Part shown: positions 1 through 8,134 of the stretch, in pieces | Numbering within the stretch: position 1 is the stretch's first letter | Layout: each line of letters begins with the position of its first letter | Assembly (NCBI RefSeq): GCF_026967935.1 | Contig: NZ_JAPVBL010000001.1 | Location: 558,001 to 622,000 of the forward strand | Source: Modestobacter sp. VKM Ac-2982 | Lineage (GTDB): Bacteria > Actinomycetota > Actinomycetes > Mycobacteriales > Geodermatophilaceae | Length of the DNA: 64,000 nucleotides | Direction of reading: 5' to 3' | Translations under genes and position numbers: made by a program | The notes under the pieces: generated by a model | What the model was told of the DNA's origin: nothing | What the model saw: only the letters and a program-made list of their open reading frames with translations | Database searches by the model: none

Positions 1-417
1 CGCTCGTCCGCGCCCAGCGCGGTGGCCGCCCCGGCGCCGTCCGCCCCGGTCGTGGCCAGCAGCGGCGCTGCCGCCACCGCGGTGAACACCGCCATGGCCC
101 AGCGCGGCAAGCCCTACGTGTGGGGCGCGACCGGTCCGAACTCCTACGACTGCTCGGGTCTGGTGAAGTACTCCTACGCCTCGGCCGGGGTCAACCTCCC
201 CCGCAGCAGCAGCCAGCAGGCACAGGCGGGGCGTGCGGTCTCTCGTGGCGAGCTGCAGCCGGGCGACCTGATCGCCTTCTACTCGCCCGTGAGCCACATC
301 GGCATCTACATCGGTGGCGGCCAGATGGTCCACGCGCCGACGTCGGGTGACGTGGTCAAGGTCGCCAGCATCGACGCCATGGGGCCCATCACCGCCATGC
401 GTCGGGTCGCCGGCTGA
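1..417 (+). CDS. C40 (NlpC/P60) peptidoglycan endopeptidase, C-terminal part
   Basis: The reading frame is open to the left window edge, so the start is missing. What remains is an Ala/Pro-rich linker (roughly the first 25 residues) followed by a complete NlpC/P60 domain. The family's catalytic signature is present: Cys in YDCSGL, His in SHIGIY and a third polar His in VHAP. These enzymes cut D-Glu-diaminopimelate bonds in peptidoglycan stems outside the cell. In actinobacteria the domain often follows a secreted coiled-coil region, which would lie upstream of this window. A strong hairpin follows the stop. Family assignment is firm; the substrate and the full architecture cannot be judged. 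Confidence 0.9.
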   Translation, partial: RSSAPSAVAAPAPSAPVVASSGAAATAVNTAMAQRGKPYVWGATGPNSYDCSGLVKYSYASAGVNLPRSSSQQAQAGRAVSRGELQPGDLIAFYSPVSHIGIYIGGGQMVHAPTSGDVVKVASIDAMGPITAMRRVAG

Positions 418-440
418 CGCCTGCACCACCCTGCGACACC

Positions 441-482
441 CACCGGTGCCCCGGTCGCCTCACGGCGGCCGGGGCGCCGGTG
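441..482 (+). terminator. Hairpin terminator after the NlpC/P60 gene
   Basis: Two 19-nt arms (441-459 and 464-482) pair around a 4-nt loop, with two positions that become G-U pairs in RNA. No U-tract follows, as is usual in very GC-rich genomes. It sits 23 nt after the stop codon. Confidence 0.6.
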
Positions 483-586
483 CGTCCGGGCCCGGTGGCG
501 ACGATCACGCGGACCCGGGCACCGGCGCCCCGTCCCGCCGGGCACCATGGGGCACGGTCCAGCCACGTCCGACCCCGAGGAGCACC

Positions 587-934
587 GTGCCCGCCGCACT
601 GACCGACCCGAGGAGGGTCGCCCGCGCCTTCCGCGCCGTCGCCATCGCCGAGGCCGTCTCCTGGGTGCTGTTGCTGGCCGGCATGTTCGTCAAGCGGGTC
701 CTGGACGCCTCCGAGCTGGGCGTGCAGGTGTTCGGCCCGGTCCACGGGGCGGTGTTCGTCGTCTACGTCGCCGTGACCCTCGTGGCCTGGCGGGTGCTCC
801 GCTGGACCCCGGCCACCGGGCTGCTGGCGCTGGCCGCCTCGGTGCCGCCGCTGGTGACGATCTGGTTCGAGCGCTGGGCCCGGCGCACCGGCCGGCTGCC
901 GGTCGACGCCGCCACGCCGGCGCGGGCCGGCTGA
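587..934 (+). CDS. DUF3817 family small membrane protein
   Basis: A 115-residue protein with three predicted hydrophobic segments: around residues 15-35 (AEAVSWVLLLAGMFVKRV), 45-67 and 75-92. The arrangement, with a short cytoplasmic start, an Ala-Glu-Ala-x-Ser-Trp helix and a conserved G-P-V-H-G turn, fits the DUF3817 integral membrane family common in actinobacteria. No biochemical function is known to me. GTG at 587 is chosen because GAGGAG lies five bases upstream; longer in-frame versions would be an implausible Arg/Pro-rich extension. The next gene starts 7 nt after its stop, so the two are probably co-transcribed. Confidence 0.75.
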   Translation: MPAALTDPRRVARAFRAVAIAEAVSWVLLLAGMFVKRVLDASELGVQVFGPVHGAVFVVYVAVTLVAWRVLRWTPATGLLALAASVPPLVTIWFERWARRTGRLPVDAATPARAG

Positions 935-941
935 CCGCCCG

Positions 942-2270
942 ATGACCACGCCCGTCCTGCCCGCCACCGCTCGCACGCTGCTGGCCCGCACCGCTCGGGT
1001 CCAGCGCGACGGCCGGGCCCCCAGCCTGGTCGCGGGCGTCGTCCGGGACGGCGGGCTGGCCTGGTCGGCCGGTCGTGGAGACGTCGCCGAGCCGCACGCC
1101 GACGTGCAGTACCGGCTCGGCTCGATCAGCAAGACGGTGACGGCTCTGGTCGTGCTGCGGCTGCGGGACGAGGGCCGGCTGGGGCTGGACGACCCGCTCG
1201 AGGAGCACGTCCCCGGCACGCCGTTCGGTGAGCGCACCGTCGGTCAGCTGCTGTCCCACCTCGCCGGCGCCAGCTCGGAGAGCCCCGGCGGCTGGTGGGA
1301 GCGCGTCCCCGGCGGGTCGCTGGCCGAGCTCCGGCTCACCGAGGACGACGTCGTCCTGGGCACCGCACGGCGCTTCCACTACTCGAACCTGGGCTTCGGG
1401 CTGCTCGGCGAACTGGTCGCCCGGCACCGCGAGCGGCCCTGGGCCGAGGTGGTGCGGGACGAGGTGCTGCTGCCCCTGGGCATGGACCGCACCACCCCGC
1501 GGCCCACCGGCAGGGCGGCGCGCGGCGCGGCGGTGCACCCCTGGGCCGACGTCGTCCTGCCCGAGCCCGAGCACGACGCCGGGGTCATGGCCGCGGCCGG
1601 CCAGCTGTGGGCGACGCTGGCCGATCTCGGCAGGTTCGCCGCGTTCCTGCTCGGTGACACCGGCGACGTGCTGTCCCCGGCGACGCTGGAGGAGATGACC
1701 GTGCCGGCCGGGATCGACCACTCGGTGTCCGGGTGGTCGGCCTACGGGCTGGGGCTGCAGGTGCTGCGGGTCAACGGGCACACCCTGGTCGGTCACGGCG
1801 GCTCGATGCCCGGTTTCCTGGCCGGGGTCTTCGTCGACCGGTCCGAGCAGGCCGGCGCGGTGATGCTGGCCAACACGACCAGCGGGCTCGACCCGCTGGT
1901 GCCCGGGTTGCTGGCCGACCTGCGGACCGCCGAGCCCCGGGTCGTCGACGCCTGGGCGCCGTCCCCGCCGCCGGTGCCGCTGGACCTGCTCGGCGTCTGG
2001 TTCTGGGGGCCGGCCCCGCTGGTGCTGCGTGCGCAGCCCGGTGGCCTGCTGCACCTGGGGCCGCTGCCGGGCCGGCCCGGCCGGGCGAGCCGGTTCGCCC
2101 CGCGCAAGGACGGCACGTGGCTGGGGCTGGACGGCTACTACGCCGGCGAGACGCTGCGGATCGCCCCCGACCACCTGGACGTGGCGACGTTCGTGCTCAC
2201 CCGCACGCCTTACGACCCCGAGGCCCCGGTGCCCGGCGGGGTCGACGAGCGCGGCTGGACGGTGCCGTAG
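942..2270 (+). CDS. Serine beta-lactamase-like hydrolase (class C / esterase fold)
   Basis: A 442-residue protein of the beta-lactamase (PBP4*/AmpC/EstB-like) superfamily. The three family motifs are visible: Ser-x-x-Lys as SISK (Ser61, Lys64), Tyr-x-Asn as YSN (Tyr147), and HGG at about residue 285 replacing the KTG triad. The HGG form is typical of esterases and D-amino-acid peptidases rather than true drug-hydrolysing AmpC. The last roughly 110 residues form a separate beta-rich C-terminal domain. There is no obvious signal peptide, so a cytoplasmic location is likely. It lies directly behind the DUF3817 gene. Superfamily is secure; substrate is unknown and antibiotic resistance should not be assumed. 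Confidence 0.88.
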   Translation: MTTPVLPATARTLLARTARVQRDGRAPSLVAGVVRDGGLAWSAGRGDVAEPHADVQYRLGSISKTVTALVVLRLRDEGRLGLDDPLEEHVPGTPFGERTVGQLLSHLAGASSESPGGWWERVPGGSLAELRLTEDDVVLGTARRFHYSNLGFGLLGELVARHRERPWAEVVRDEVLLPLGMDRTTPRPTGRAARGAAVHPWADVVLPEPEHDAGVMAAAGQLWATLADLGRFAAFLLGDTGDVLSPATLEEMTVPAGIDHSVSGWSAYGLGLQVLRVNGHTLVGHGGSMPGFLAGVFVDRSEQAGAVMLANTTSGLDPLVPGLLADLRTAEPRVVDAWAPSPPPVPLDLLGVWFWGPAPLVLRAQPGGLLHLGPLPGRPGRASRFAPRKDGTWLGLDGYYAGETLRIAPDHLDVATFVLTRTPYDPEAPVPGGVDERGWTVP

Positions 2271-2279
2271 CGCGAGGGC

Positions 2280-2798
2280 TCAGTGGCGGTCGAAGGCGTC
2301 CATCGTCGTCTTCACGACCACGGCGTAGGCGACGTGCGGCACGAGGTCGCTGAGCCAGGAGCTCGCCGACCAGGTGCGCGGATCGGTGATGCCGAGGACG
2401 GTCATCGGGCCGTTGGCGGCCACCAGCACCCCCGCGCTGATCAGTGCGGTGCCCACGGCCGGCTGGGACCGGAACCCGGCCGCACGGGCCAGGCCGACGA
2501 CGACGCCGGTCCCGACACCGGCGGCCAGCCCGGTCAGGGGGCCGAGCCCGGAGACCCGGTTCTGCCGGGTCTCCTCGTCGCCGGGGATCTGCACGTGCGC
2601 CTTGTCGGCCAGCTTCTCCACGGTCTGCTCCGGCGTCGAGCTGCTGCCGCGCCCGCGCACCACCATGTCGAGGTAGGTGACGGCGTTGAGCGCGGTCGTC
2701 CCCGCCGCGCCGGCGGCCGCCCCGCGGAGCACCCAGCCCAGCGTGCTGATCCCGCGCCTGCCCTTGCCGATCGTCCCGAACGAGGTCCGCTTCGCCAT
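2280..2798 (-). CDS. Conserved actinobacterial membrane protein of unknown function
   Basis: A 172-residue protein with a basic N-terminus, a Gly/Ala-rich stretch around residues 22-45 and hydrophobic segments near residues 85-105 and 113-133. The segment between them is charged and rich in Glu and Asp. I do not recognise a named domain. It converges on the beta-lactamase-like gene with only 9 nt between stops, so its transcription ends against that gene. The start ATG at 2798 is supported by protein character only; no strong Shine-Dalgarno is seen. Confidence 0.7.
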   Translation of the reverse strand: MAKRTSFGTIGKGRRGISTLGWVLRGAAAGAAGTTALNAVTYLDMVVRGRGSSSTPEQTVEKLADKAHVQIPGDEETRQNRVSGLGPLTGLAAGVGTGVVVGLARAAGFRSQPAVGTALISAGVLVAANGPMTVLGITDPRTWSASSWLSDLVPHVAYAVVVKTTMDAFDRH

Positions 2799-2839
2799 GG
2801 TCGCGCCCCTACCCGGGGTGCGTGGCGGACGAAACGACC

Positions 2840-3790
2840 TCAGCGCCAGCCCAGCCGGCTGCGGGCCGCCCAGTACTCCCCCGGCTCCTCGGGCTGCACC
2901 CAGGTGGCCGGCAGGTCACCCGCCGGGACCTCCACGGTGCGCGCGGCGGCGTTGCTCTCCAGCTGCGCCACCGTCACCGCGCCGGAGAGCACCACGTCGC
3001 ACCACGGCTGGGCCAGCGCCGCCGCCAGCGCGAGGGCGTCCACCCCGACTCCGCGCGCACGTGCCGCGGTGGCCAGCGGGGAGTCCGGCGCGGTGCCCCG
3101 GTCGGTCAGCCGGCCGTTGGCCACGCCCTCCTTGACGACCACCCGGGCGCCGGCGGCCGACGCCTCGGCCAGCGCCGGCCCGGCCGAGGGCTCCAGCAGG
3201 TTCCAGGTCGACTGCACGCTGGTGAACAGCGGCGCGCCGTCGACGGTCAGCTCGAGCCCGCGCCGGACGGCGTCGGCCTGGGCGGCCCCGGAGGTGGAGA
3301 ACCCGAGCTCGACGCCGTCGGCGCGCAGCCGGGCCAGCCGGTGCTGCAGCGGCCGGTCGGTCCACAGCGGGCTGTCGGCGGTCAGCGAGTGCACCTGGTA
3401 CAGCTGCAGCCACGGGCCCAGCAGTGCCGTCGTCTCCGCCAGCTGCCGCTCGAAGGCGGCCGTCGTGTGCTCCTTCACCTCGTGCACCTCGGCGTCCGGC
3501 CGCCAGTCGGCGGTGTAGCGGTAGCCCCACTTGCTCGCCACGAACGGGACGGCCTCGGCGGTGCGCAGCCACGAGGCGAGGAACTCCTCGGCGCGGCCGT
3601 AGGACCGCGCGGTGTCCACGTACTCGACGCCCAGGGCGGTCGCGGCGGTGAGCAGCTCGTGGGTGCGCGCCTCGAGGACGGCGGGGGAGCGGTCGGCGGG
3701 CAGGTCTGCGTCCCGGCCGAGGGTGAGGTACGCCGGCCGGCCGACGGCGGCCAGGCCGAGACCCAGCTGGGCGGGGGAGTCGTGGGGCAC
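2840..3790 (-). CDS. Aldo/keto reductase
   Basis: A 316-residue NAD(P)H-dependent oxidoreductase with the AKR (beta/alpha)8 barrel. Visible landmarks are the N-terminal LGLGLAAVGRPAYL strand region, the D-T-A-x-x-Y box (YVDTARSYGRAE, catalytic Asp and Tyr), a Lys in VASKWGY and a His in YQVHSL. These four residues form the AKR catalytic tetrad. The family reduces aldehydes and ketones to alcohols; the substrate here is unknown. GTG at 3790 is chosen because the protein then begins right before the first barrel strand; upstream in-frame sequence reads as antisense to the neighbouring gene. It is divergent from the DUF3253 gene, 45 nt apart. Confidence 0.88.
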   Translation of the reverse strand: MPHDSPAQLGLGLAAVGRPAYLTLGRDADLPADRSPAVLEARTHELLTAATALGVEYVDTARSYGRAEEFLASWLRTAEAVPFVASKWGYRYTADWRPDAEVHEVKEHTTAAFERQLAETTALLGPWLQLYQVHSLTADSPLWTDRPLQHRLARLRADGVELGFSTSGAAQADAVRRGLELTVDGAPLFTSVQSTWNLLEPSAGPALAEASAAGARVVVKEGVANGRLTDRGTAPDSPLATAARARGVGVDALALAAALAQPWCDVVLSGAVTVAQLESNAAARTVEVPAGDLPATWVQPEEPGEYWAARSRLGWR

Positions 3791-3835
3791 GGGCCCATCC
3801 CAGCACCCGGACGGCGGCCGGGGCATCCTGACCGG

Positions 3836-4087
3836 GTGGACGACGTCGACCGGGTGCTCGAACAGACCATCGGCGCCCTGCTGGACCAGCGCCGTCCCGG
3901 TGCCTCGATCTGCCCGTCGGAGGCGGCCCGGGCCGTCGACCCGGAGGGCTGGCGGGACCTGATGCCCGCCGCCCGGGCAGCGGCCGGACGGCTGGCCGGA
4001 GCAGGCGCGGTCGAGGTCACCCAGTCCGGCGAGGTGGTCGACGTCGGCACCGCGCGCGGGCCGGTGCGGGTCCGCCGGCCCCGCTGA
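3836..4087 (+). CDS. DUF3253 domain protein
   Basis: An 83-residue protein. The pattern of an N-terminal helix (VLEQTIGALLDQR), the segment ICPSEAARAV followed by a Trp-x-x-Leu-Met-Pro helix, and a C-terminal basic strand (GPVRVRRPR) matches the DUF3253 family. These proteins look like single winged-helix domains and in other bacteria often sit beside reductases or photolyase-type genes, but their role is not established. GTG at 3836 gives a compact full-length domain. It faces the aldo/keto reductase gene, suggesting a shared control region of 45 nt. Confidence 0.78.
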   Translation: MDDVDRVLEQTIGALLDQRRPGASICPSEAARAVDPEGWRDLMPAARAAAGRLAGAGAVEVTQSGEVVDVGTARGPVRVRRPR

Positions 4088-4154
4088 AACCGCTGTCCCC
4101 GCCGGCCGGACGTGGCTGGCGTGCGGTCTCCACCGGCGTACGGGAAGGGGCAGC

Positions 4155-5624
4155 GTGGCGGTCGACGGACAGGCGTACCGATCGGAGCTCCGGCTCGAGT
4201 TCGACCCACCGTCCCCCGCGGCACCCCGGCCGGAGCTCGCCGACGTCGGCAAGCTGGTCCGCCGGGGCATGCGCGCGGTGGTCGGGGCCGCCCGCGCCGA
4301 GGACCGGGCGACGCTGTCCGGCCTGCTGCTGGCCCACCTCGGCCAGGCGGGCGCGGAGCTCGACGTCGTCGAGGAGGCCTGGCCGGGCTACGAGCACGTC
4401 AACGTCCAGGCCGGGCTGGACACCTGGCTGGCCGGTTCGGGGCGCGCCTGGCAGCTCGTCGGCGTCGTCGGTTTTCAGCACCGGCCGTTCGGCCTGGGCG
4501 AGCTGCTGTCGGCGGGGCCGGAGACCCAGGAGCCGTACGGGCCCCGGCCGGGGAACGCGTCCCGGGTCAACCGGGCGGCCGGCCCGGACGGGGAGTCCCG
4601 GCCGTGCGTGCGGTGCGGCGTCCACCTGGTGACCGAGGGGTCGGCCCGCACCGCCGTGCTGGTGCGCGGCCCGGAGCCGGAGTCGGGGCTGCCCAACACC
4701 ACGGTGCAGGTGGTCAGCACCGACCCGGAGCTGGCCGCGCGGGCCGCGACGGAGATCCGCGCCGCCGCGATGGCGCAGAACGTGTTCCGCGGTCAGGTGC
4801 TGTCCTTCGGGTCCGACGTGTTCGGCCACGGCCAGACGCTGCTGCAGTTCCACCGCCGGCCGACCCTCGCCGCCGACCAGCTCGTGCTCGCCGCGGACAC
4901 GCTCGCCGAGGTGCAGCGCCAGGTGGTCGAGGTGGCGCGGCACAAGGAGCAGCTGCTGGCCGCCGGGCAGCACCTCAAGCGCGGCGTGCTGCTGTACGGG
5001 CCGCCCGGCGTCGGCAAGACCCACACGGTGCGGTACCTGACCAGCACGCTGATCGGGACGACGGTCCTGCAGCTCACGGGCAACGCCCTGCACCTGATCG
5101 CCGAGGCCTGCTCGGTCGCCCGTGCGCTGGCGCCGGCGATGCTGGTCATCGAGGACGTCGACCTGATCGCCGAGGACCGCGGCATGCACCCCGGCCAGCA
5201 CCCGCTGCTGTTCCAGTTGCTCAACGAGATGGACGGGCTGGCCGAGGACGCCGACGTCGTCTTCGTGCTGACCACCAACCGGGCCGACCTGCTCGAACCG
5301 GCGCTGGCGGCCCGGCCGGGGCGGGTGGACCAGGCAGTGGAGCTCCGGCTGCCGGACGCCGAGGCCCGCAGGGCGCTGTTCGAGCTCTACCGGGGCGGAC
5401 TGGAGGTCGACACCAGCGGGCTGGACGACGTCCTGGCCCGGACCGAGGGGGTGACCGCGTCGTTCCTCAAGGAGCTGTTGCGCCGGGCGGCGTTGCTGGC
5501 GGCCCAGCGGACCGCGACCGGGCCGCTGAGCGTGTCCGCCGCCGACCTCTCCGGTGCGCTGGACGAGCTGCTCGACACCCGCAACGCGATGACCCGCACC
5601 CTGCTCGGCAGCGCCCCGGGCTGA
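4155..5624 (+). CDS. AAA-family ATPase (FtsH/CDC48-like module)
   Basis: A 489-residue protein. About the first 270 residues have no domain I recognise. A single AAA module follows: Walker A GPPGVGKT near residues 282-290, Walker B with its acidic pair as MLVIEDVDLI near residue 330, sensor 1 in FVLTTNRADLLEPAL, and an Arg-finger region in ARPGRVDQ. The lid domain ends at about residue 470. The GRVDQ/E segment after TTN is typical of the CDC48/FtsH/proteasomal ATPase group, but there is no protease domain and no transmembrane segment. GTG 4155 follows GAAGGGG. The client protein and role are unknown; it may act as an unfoldase or remodelling factor. Confidence 0.87.
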   Translation: MAVDGQAYRSELRLEFDPPSPAAPRPELADVGKLVRRGMRAVVGAARAEDRATLSGLLLAHLGQAGAELDVVEEAWPGYEHVNVQAGLDTWLAGSGRAWQLVGVVGFQHRPFGLGELLSAGPETQEPYGPRPGNASRVNRAAGPDGESRPCVRCGVHLVTEGSARTAVLVRGPEPESGLPNTTVQVVSTDPELAARAATEIRAAAMAQNVFRGQVLSFGSDVFGHGQTLLQFHRRPTLAADQLVLAADTLAEVQRQVVEVARHKEQLLAAGQHLKRGVLLYGPPGVGKTHTVRYLTSTLIGTTVLQLTGNALHLIAEACSVARALAPAMLVIEDVDLIAEDRGMHPGQHPLLFQLLNEMDGLAEDADVVFVLTTNRADLLEPALAARPGRVDQAVELRLPDAEARRALFELYRGGLEVDTSGLDDVLARTEGVTASFLKELLRRAALLAAQRTATGPLSVSAADLSGALDELLDTRNAMTRTLLGSAPG

Positions 5625-5634
5625 GGCGCGCCGA

Positions 5635-6237
5635 TCAGGCGCCGCGGCGTCGGGACCGGCGCACCAGCACGGCGGTGAGGAGGACGAGGCCGGCCAAGCC
5701 GGCGACCAGCACGCCGACCAGGGGCAGCTGTTCGGGCGGTGGGTCGGTGCCGGCCGAACCGGGCAGCGGGTCGGCCGGCACAGCTGCCGCGCCGAGGTCC
5801 CGGATCTCGGTGAGCAGGTCCGGGGTGGCCGGTGCGGTGCCGTCGCAGAGGCCGGCGGTGTACGAGTCGTCCGCCTGCTCCCCGAGCCGGTCGGCGAAGA
5901 CCAGGAACGGTCCGTCACCGGACAGTTCGAGGCCACAGCTGGCGCCGGAGGCGGCCGAGACGACGCCTTGCCGGGTGTGCACCGTCCCCTTGAACACGGT
6001 GTCCACGCTGAACAGGTGCACGGCCGCGTCGGTGCTGCTGCCCCCGCCACGCACCTCGCGGGAGATGAGCTGCCCGGTGAAGACGGCGTCGGCCCGCTCG
6101 AACTGCTCGGCGGTGGTCAGTCCGACACAGCTGCAGGCCCGGGCCGGGGACGCCAGGACCCAGCCGGAGAGGACCAGTGCCACGGTGATCAGGAGCACCG
6201 GGTTGAACGTCGTCGTCCGGGACATGGCCGGGAGCAT
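5635..6237 (-). CDS. Secreted Cys-rich protein with C-terminal membrane anchor
   Basis: A 200-residue protein with a signal peptide (hydrophobic core about residues 13-29, cleavage likely after ASPARA), then a mature N-terminus beginning CSCVG. A Cys-x-Cys directly after the signal peptide followed by 'AEQFERADAVFTGQL' resembles bacterial netrin/TIMP-like (NTR fold) domains. A Pro/Gly-rich linker leads to a transmembrane anchor around residues 172-193 and a basic RRSRRRGA tail, which should put the domain outside the membrane. The start could also be ATG at 6225, giving a more ordinary signal peptide. It converges on the AAA ATPase gene, with 10 nt between stops. No function is proposed. Confidence 0.75.
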   Translation of the reverse strand: MLPAMSRTTTFNPVLLITVALVLSGWVLASPARACSCVGLTTAEQFERADAVFTGQLISREVRGGGSSTDAAVHLFSVDTVFKGTVHTRQGVVSAASGASCGLELSGDGPFLVFADRLGEQADDSYTAGLCDGTAPATPDLLTEIRDLGAAAVPADPLPGSAGTDPPPEQLPLVGVLVAGLAGLVLLTAVLVRRSRRRGA

Positions 6238-6287
6238 GCTCCCGCAGCGTCTCGGTCAGGTCTCGCCGACGGACCGGGCGGGCCGGC

Positions 6288-6779
6288 TCAGTCCACCTCG
6301 GCGACCGGCAGCGACCCGGCGGCGCGTTCCAGCAGCGGGGTCATCCGGTGGTCGACGAACCGGCGCAGGGCCAGGTTCGTGTCCGTGCGCTGGACGCCGG
6401 GGATGGCCAGCACCTGTTCGGTGATCCGCCACAGGTCGTCGGCGTCGACCGCGACCACCTGGACCAGCAGGTCGGCGACCCCGGACAGCCCGATGACCTC
6501 CAGCACCTCCGGGATCGCGGCCAGCGCCTCGCCGACGTCGGCCAGGCTGCGCTGCACCACCTGCACGGTGACGTAGGCGCCCAGCCGGTAGCCCAGCGCC
6601 TCGGGCCGCACCCGCCGTTCGAAGGGGTCCAGGGCGCCGCTGGACTCCAGCCGGCCGAGCCGCGCCTGCACGGTGTTCCGGGCCAGCCCGAGCTGCTGGG
6701 AGAGGGCGAGGACGGTGGCCCGCGGGTCCTCGGACAGGGCGAGCAGGAGCCGTGCGTCGGTGGCGTCCAGGGCAGGCAC
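6288..6779 (-). CDS. Lrp/AsnC-family regulator, BkdR-like
   Basis: A 163-residue protein with an N-terminal helix-turn-helix (LDATDARLLLALSEDPRATV..LSQQLGLARNTVQARLGRLE) and a C-terminal RAM/ligand domain (about residues 75-150) containing the expected Gly-rich turn. Lrp-type regulators of this kind sense amino acids, and in Pseudomonas and Streptomyces one (BkdR) controls the bkd operon. Here the gene is divergent from E1 alpha, which supports that role. The start is GTG 6779. There is no Shine-Dalgarno, but a -10-like CAGACT ends 7 nt upstream, consistent with a leaderless message. Function is inferred from family and context. Confidence 0.82.
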   Translation of the reverse strand: MPALDATDARLLLALSEDPRATVLALSQQLGLARNTVQARLGRLESSGALDPFERRVRPEALGYRLGAYVTVQVVQRSLADVGEALAAIPEVLEVIGLSGVADLLVQVVAVDADDLWRITEQVLAIPGVQRTDTNLALRRFVDHRMTPLLERAAGSLPVAEVD

Positions 6780-6994
6780 GTTGCTCAGTCTGACAGGCAA
6801 CGGGGGGCGGTTGGTGGACTTTCTGCGCAACGGCGCTGGAGGTGGTTGCGCAGATCGGTCGGCGAGTGATCTTCTGCACACGCGGTCCGGCGTGCCACCA
6901 TGTGTGAGTGGCGCCACATCCCCGGCGCCGCGTGGACGTCCAGCGACGGGCGCTCCGGTGACCCCGGGCTCCGCGAGACGGCGAGGAGAGTGGC
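6780..6994. promoter_or_regulatory. Divergent control region between the Lrp-type regulator and bkd genes
   Basis: The 215-nt gap holds an exact 10-bp inverted repeat: TCTGCGCAAC at 6822-6831 and its complement GTTGCGCAGA at 6845-6854. Each arm itself carries the palindrome TGCGCA, with centres 23 bp apart, about two helical turns. A weaker third copy (TTCTGCACA) starts at 6873. Spaced short palindromes on one DNA face are what Lrp/AsnC octamers bind, so this is the likely operator for autoregulation and bkd control. GAGGAG lies just before the GTG at 6995. Confidence 0.6.
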
Positions 6995-8134
6995 GTGACC
7001 GCGTTGCAGCAGAAGACCACCGAGGTGGTCGACCCCGTACCGGGCGCCGGCGCGCCACACCTGCCGGACCAGCCGGACCTGGTCCAGCTGCTCACCCCGG
7101 AGGGCGAGCGGGTCGAGCACCCCGACTACCGCCTGGACATCTCGGACGAGGAGCTGCGCGGCCTCTACCGAGACCTCGCCCTCGTCCGTCGGTGGGACGC
7201 CGAGGCGACCGCCCTGCAGCGCCAGGGCGAGCTCGGCATCTGGGCCTCGCTGCTCGGCCAGGAAGCGGCCCAGGTCGGCGCCGGCCGGGCCCTCGCCGAG
7301 GGCGACATGGCCTTCCCCACCTACCGGGAGCACGGCGTCGCCTGGACCCGGGGCGTCGACCCGCTGCACGTGATGAGCCTGTTCCGCGGGGTCGACCAGG
7401 GCGGCTGGGACCCGGTCGCCCGCAGCTTCAACCTCTACACCGTGGTCATCGGCGCGCAGACCCTGCACGCCACCGGCTACGCCATGGGCCTGCAGCGCGA
7501 CGGGGCGGAGAACGCGGCGCTGGCCTTCCTCGGCGACGGCGCGACCAGCCAGGGCGAGGTCAACGAGGCGATGATCTGGGCCTCGACGTTCGCCGCACCG
7601 GTCGTCTTCTTCTGCCAGAACAACCAGTACGCGATCAGCGCGCCGATCGAGCGGCAGTCCCGGGTCCCGCTGTTCCACCGGGCGGCCGGGTTCGGCTTCC
7701 CCGGCGTGCGGGTCGACGGCAACGACGTCCTGGCCGTGCTGGCCGTGACGCGGGCGGCGCTGGCCGCGGCCCGCGAGGGCTCCGGCCCCACCTTCATCGA
7801 GGCGTTCACCTACCGGATGGGCGCACACACCACCTCCGACGACCCGACCCGCTACCGGCTGGCCGGCGAGCTGGAGGAGTGGAAGCTGCGCGACCCGATC
7901 GCCCGGCTCAAGGCGCACCTGTCCCGCACCGGCATCGCCGGCCCCGAGTTCTTCACCGCGGTCGACGCCGAGGGTGACGAGCTCGCGGCCCGGATCCGGA
8001 AGGGCACCGTGGAGATGCCCGACCCGGCAGGCACGGAGATGTTCGACCACGTCTTCGCCGAGCAGACCCCGGAGCTGGCCCAGCAGCGCGAGGAGTTCGT
8101 GGCTTACCACGCCTCGTTCGAGGGGGAGCAGTGA
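6995..8134 (+). CDS. bkdA: Branched-chain 2-oxoacid (or pyruvate) dehydrogenase E1 alpha
   Basis: A 379-residue thiamine-diphosphate-dependent E1 alpha subunit. The ThDP/Mg motif runs from GDG at residues 180-182 (GDGATSQGEVNEA) to the NN pair in CQNNQYAIS. The phosphorylation-loop region TYRMGAHTTSDDPTRYR is also typical. With E1 beta it decarboxylates 2-oxoacids and passes the acyl group to the lipoyl arm of E2. E1 alpha sequences of BCKDH and PDH are hard to separate; the divergent Lrp-type gene and the alpha/beta/E2 layout favour branched-chain substrates. It overlaps the next gene by 4 nt (GTGA), indicating coupled translation. Confidence 0.88.
   Translation: MTALQQKTTEVVDPVPGAGAPHLPDQPDLVQLLTPEGERVEHPDYRLDISDEELRGLYRDLALVRRWDAEATALQRQGELGIWASLLGQEAAQVGAGRALAEGDMAFPTYREHGVAWTRGVDPLHVMSLFRGVDQGGWDPVARSFNLYTVVIGAQTLHATGYAMGLQRDGAENAALAFLGDGATSQGEVNEAMIWASTFAAPVVFFCQNNQYAISAPIERQSRVPLFHRAAGFGFPGVRVDGNDVLAVLAVTRAALAAAREGSGPTFIEAFTYRMGAHTTSDDPTRYRLAGELEEWKLRDPIARLKAHLSRTGIAGPEFFTAVDAEGDELAARIRKGTVEMPDPAGTEMFDHVFAEQTPELAQQREEFVAYHASFEGEQ

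Noticed and set aside
690-2174. A 494-codon minus-strand frame opposite the beta-lactamase-like gene
   Set aside because: It has no recognisable motifs and lies over a gene with SISK, YSN and HGG motifs in order.
942-2270. An AmpC-type antibiotic resistance gene
   Set aside because: HGG replaces the KTG box and there is no signal peptide, so it is more likely an esterase or peptidase.
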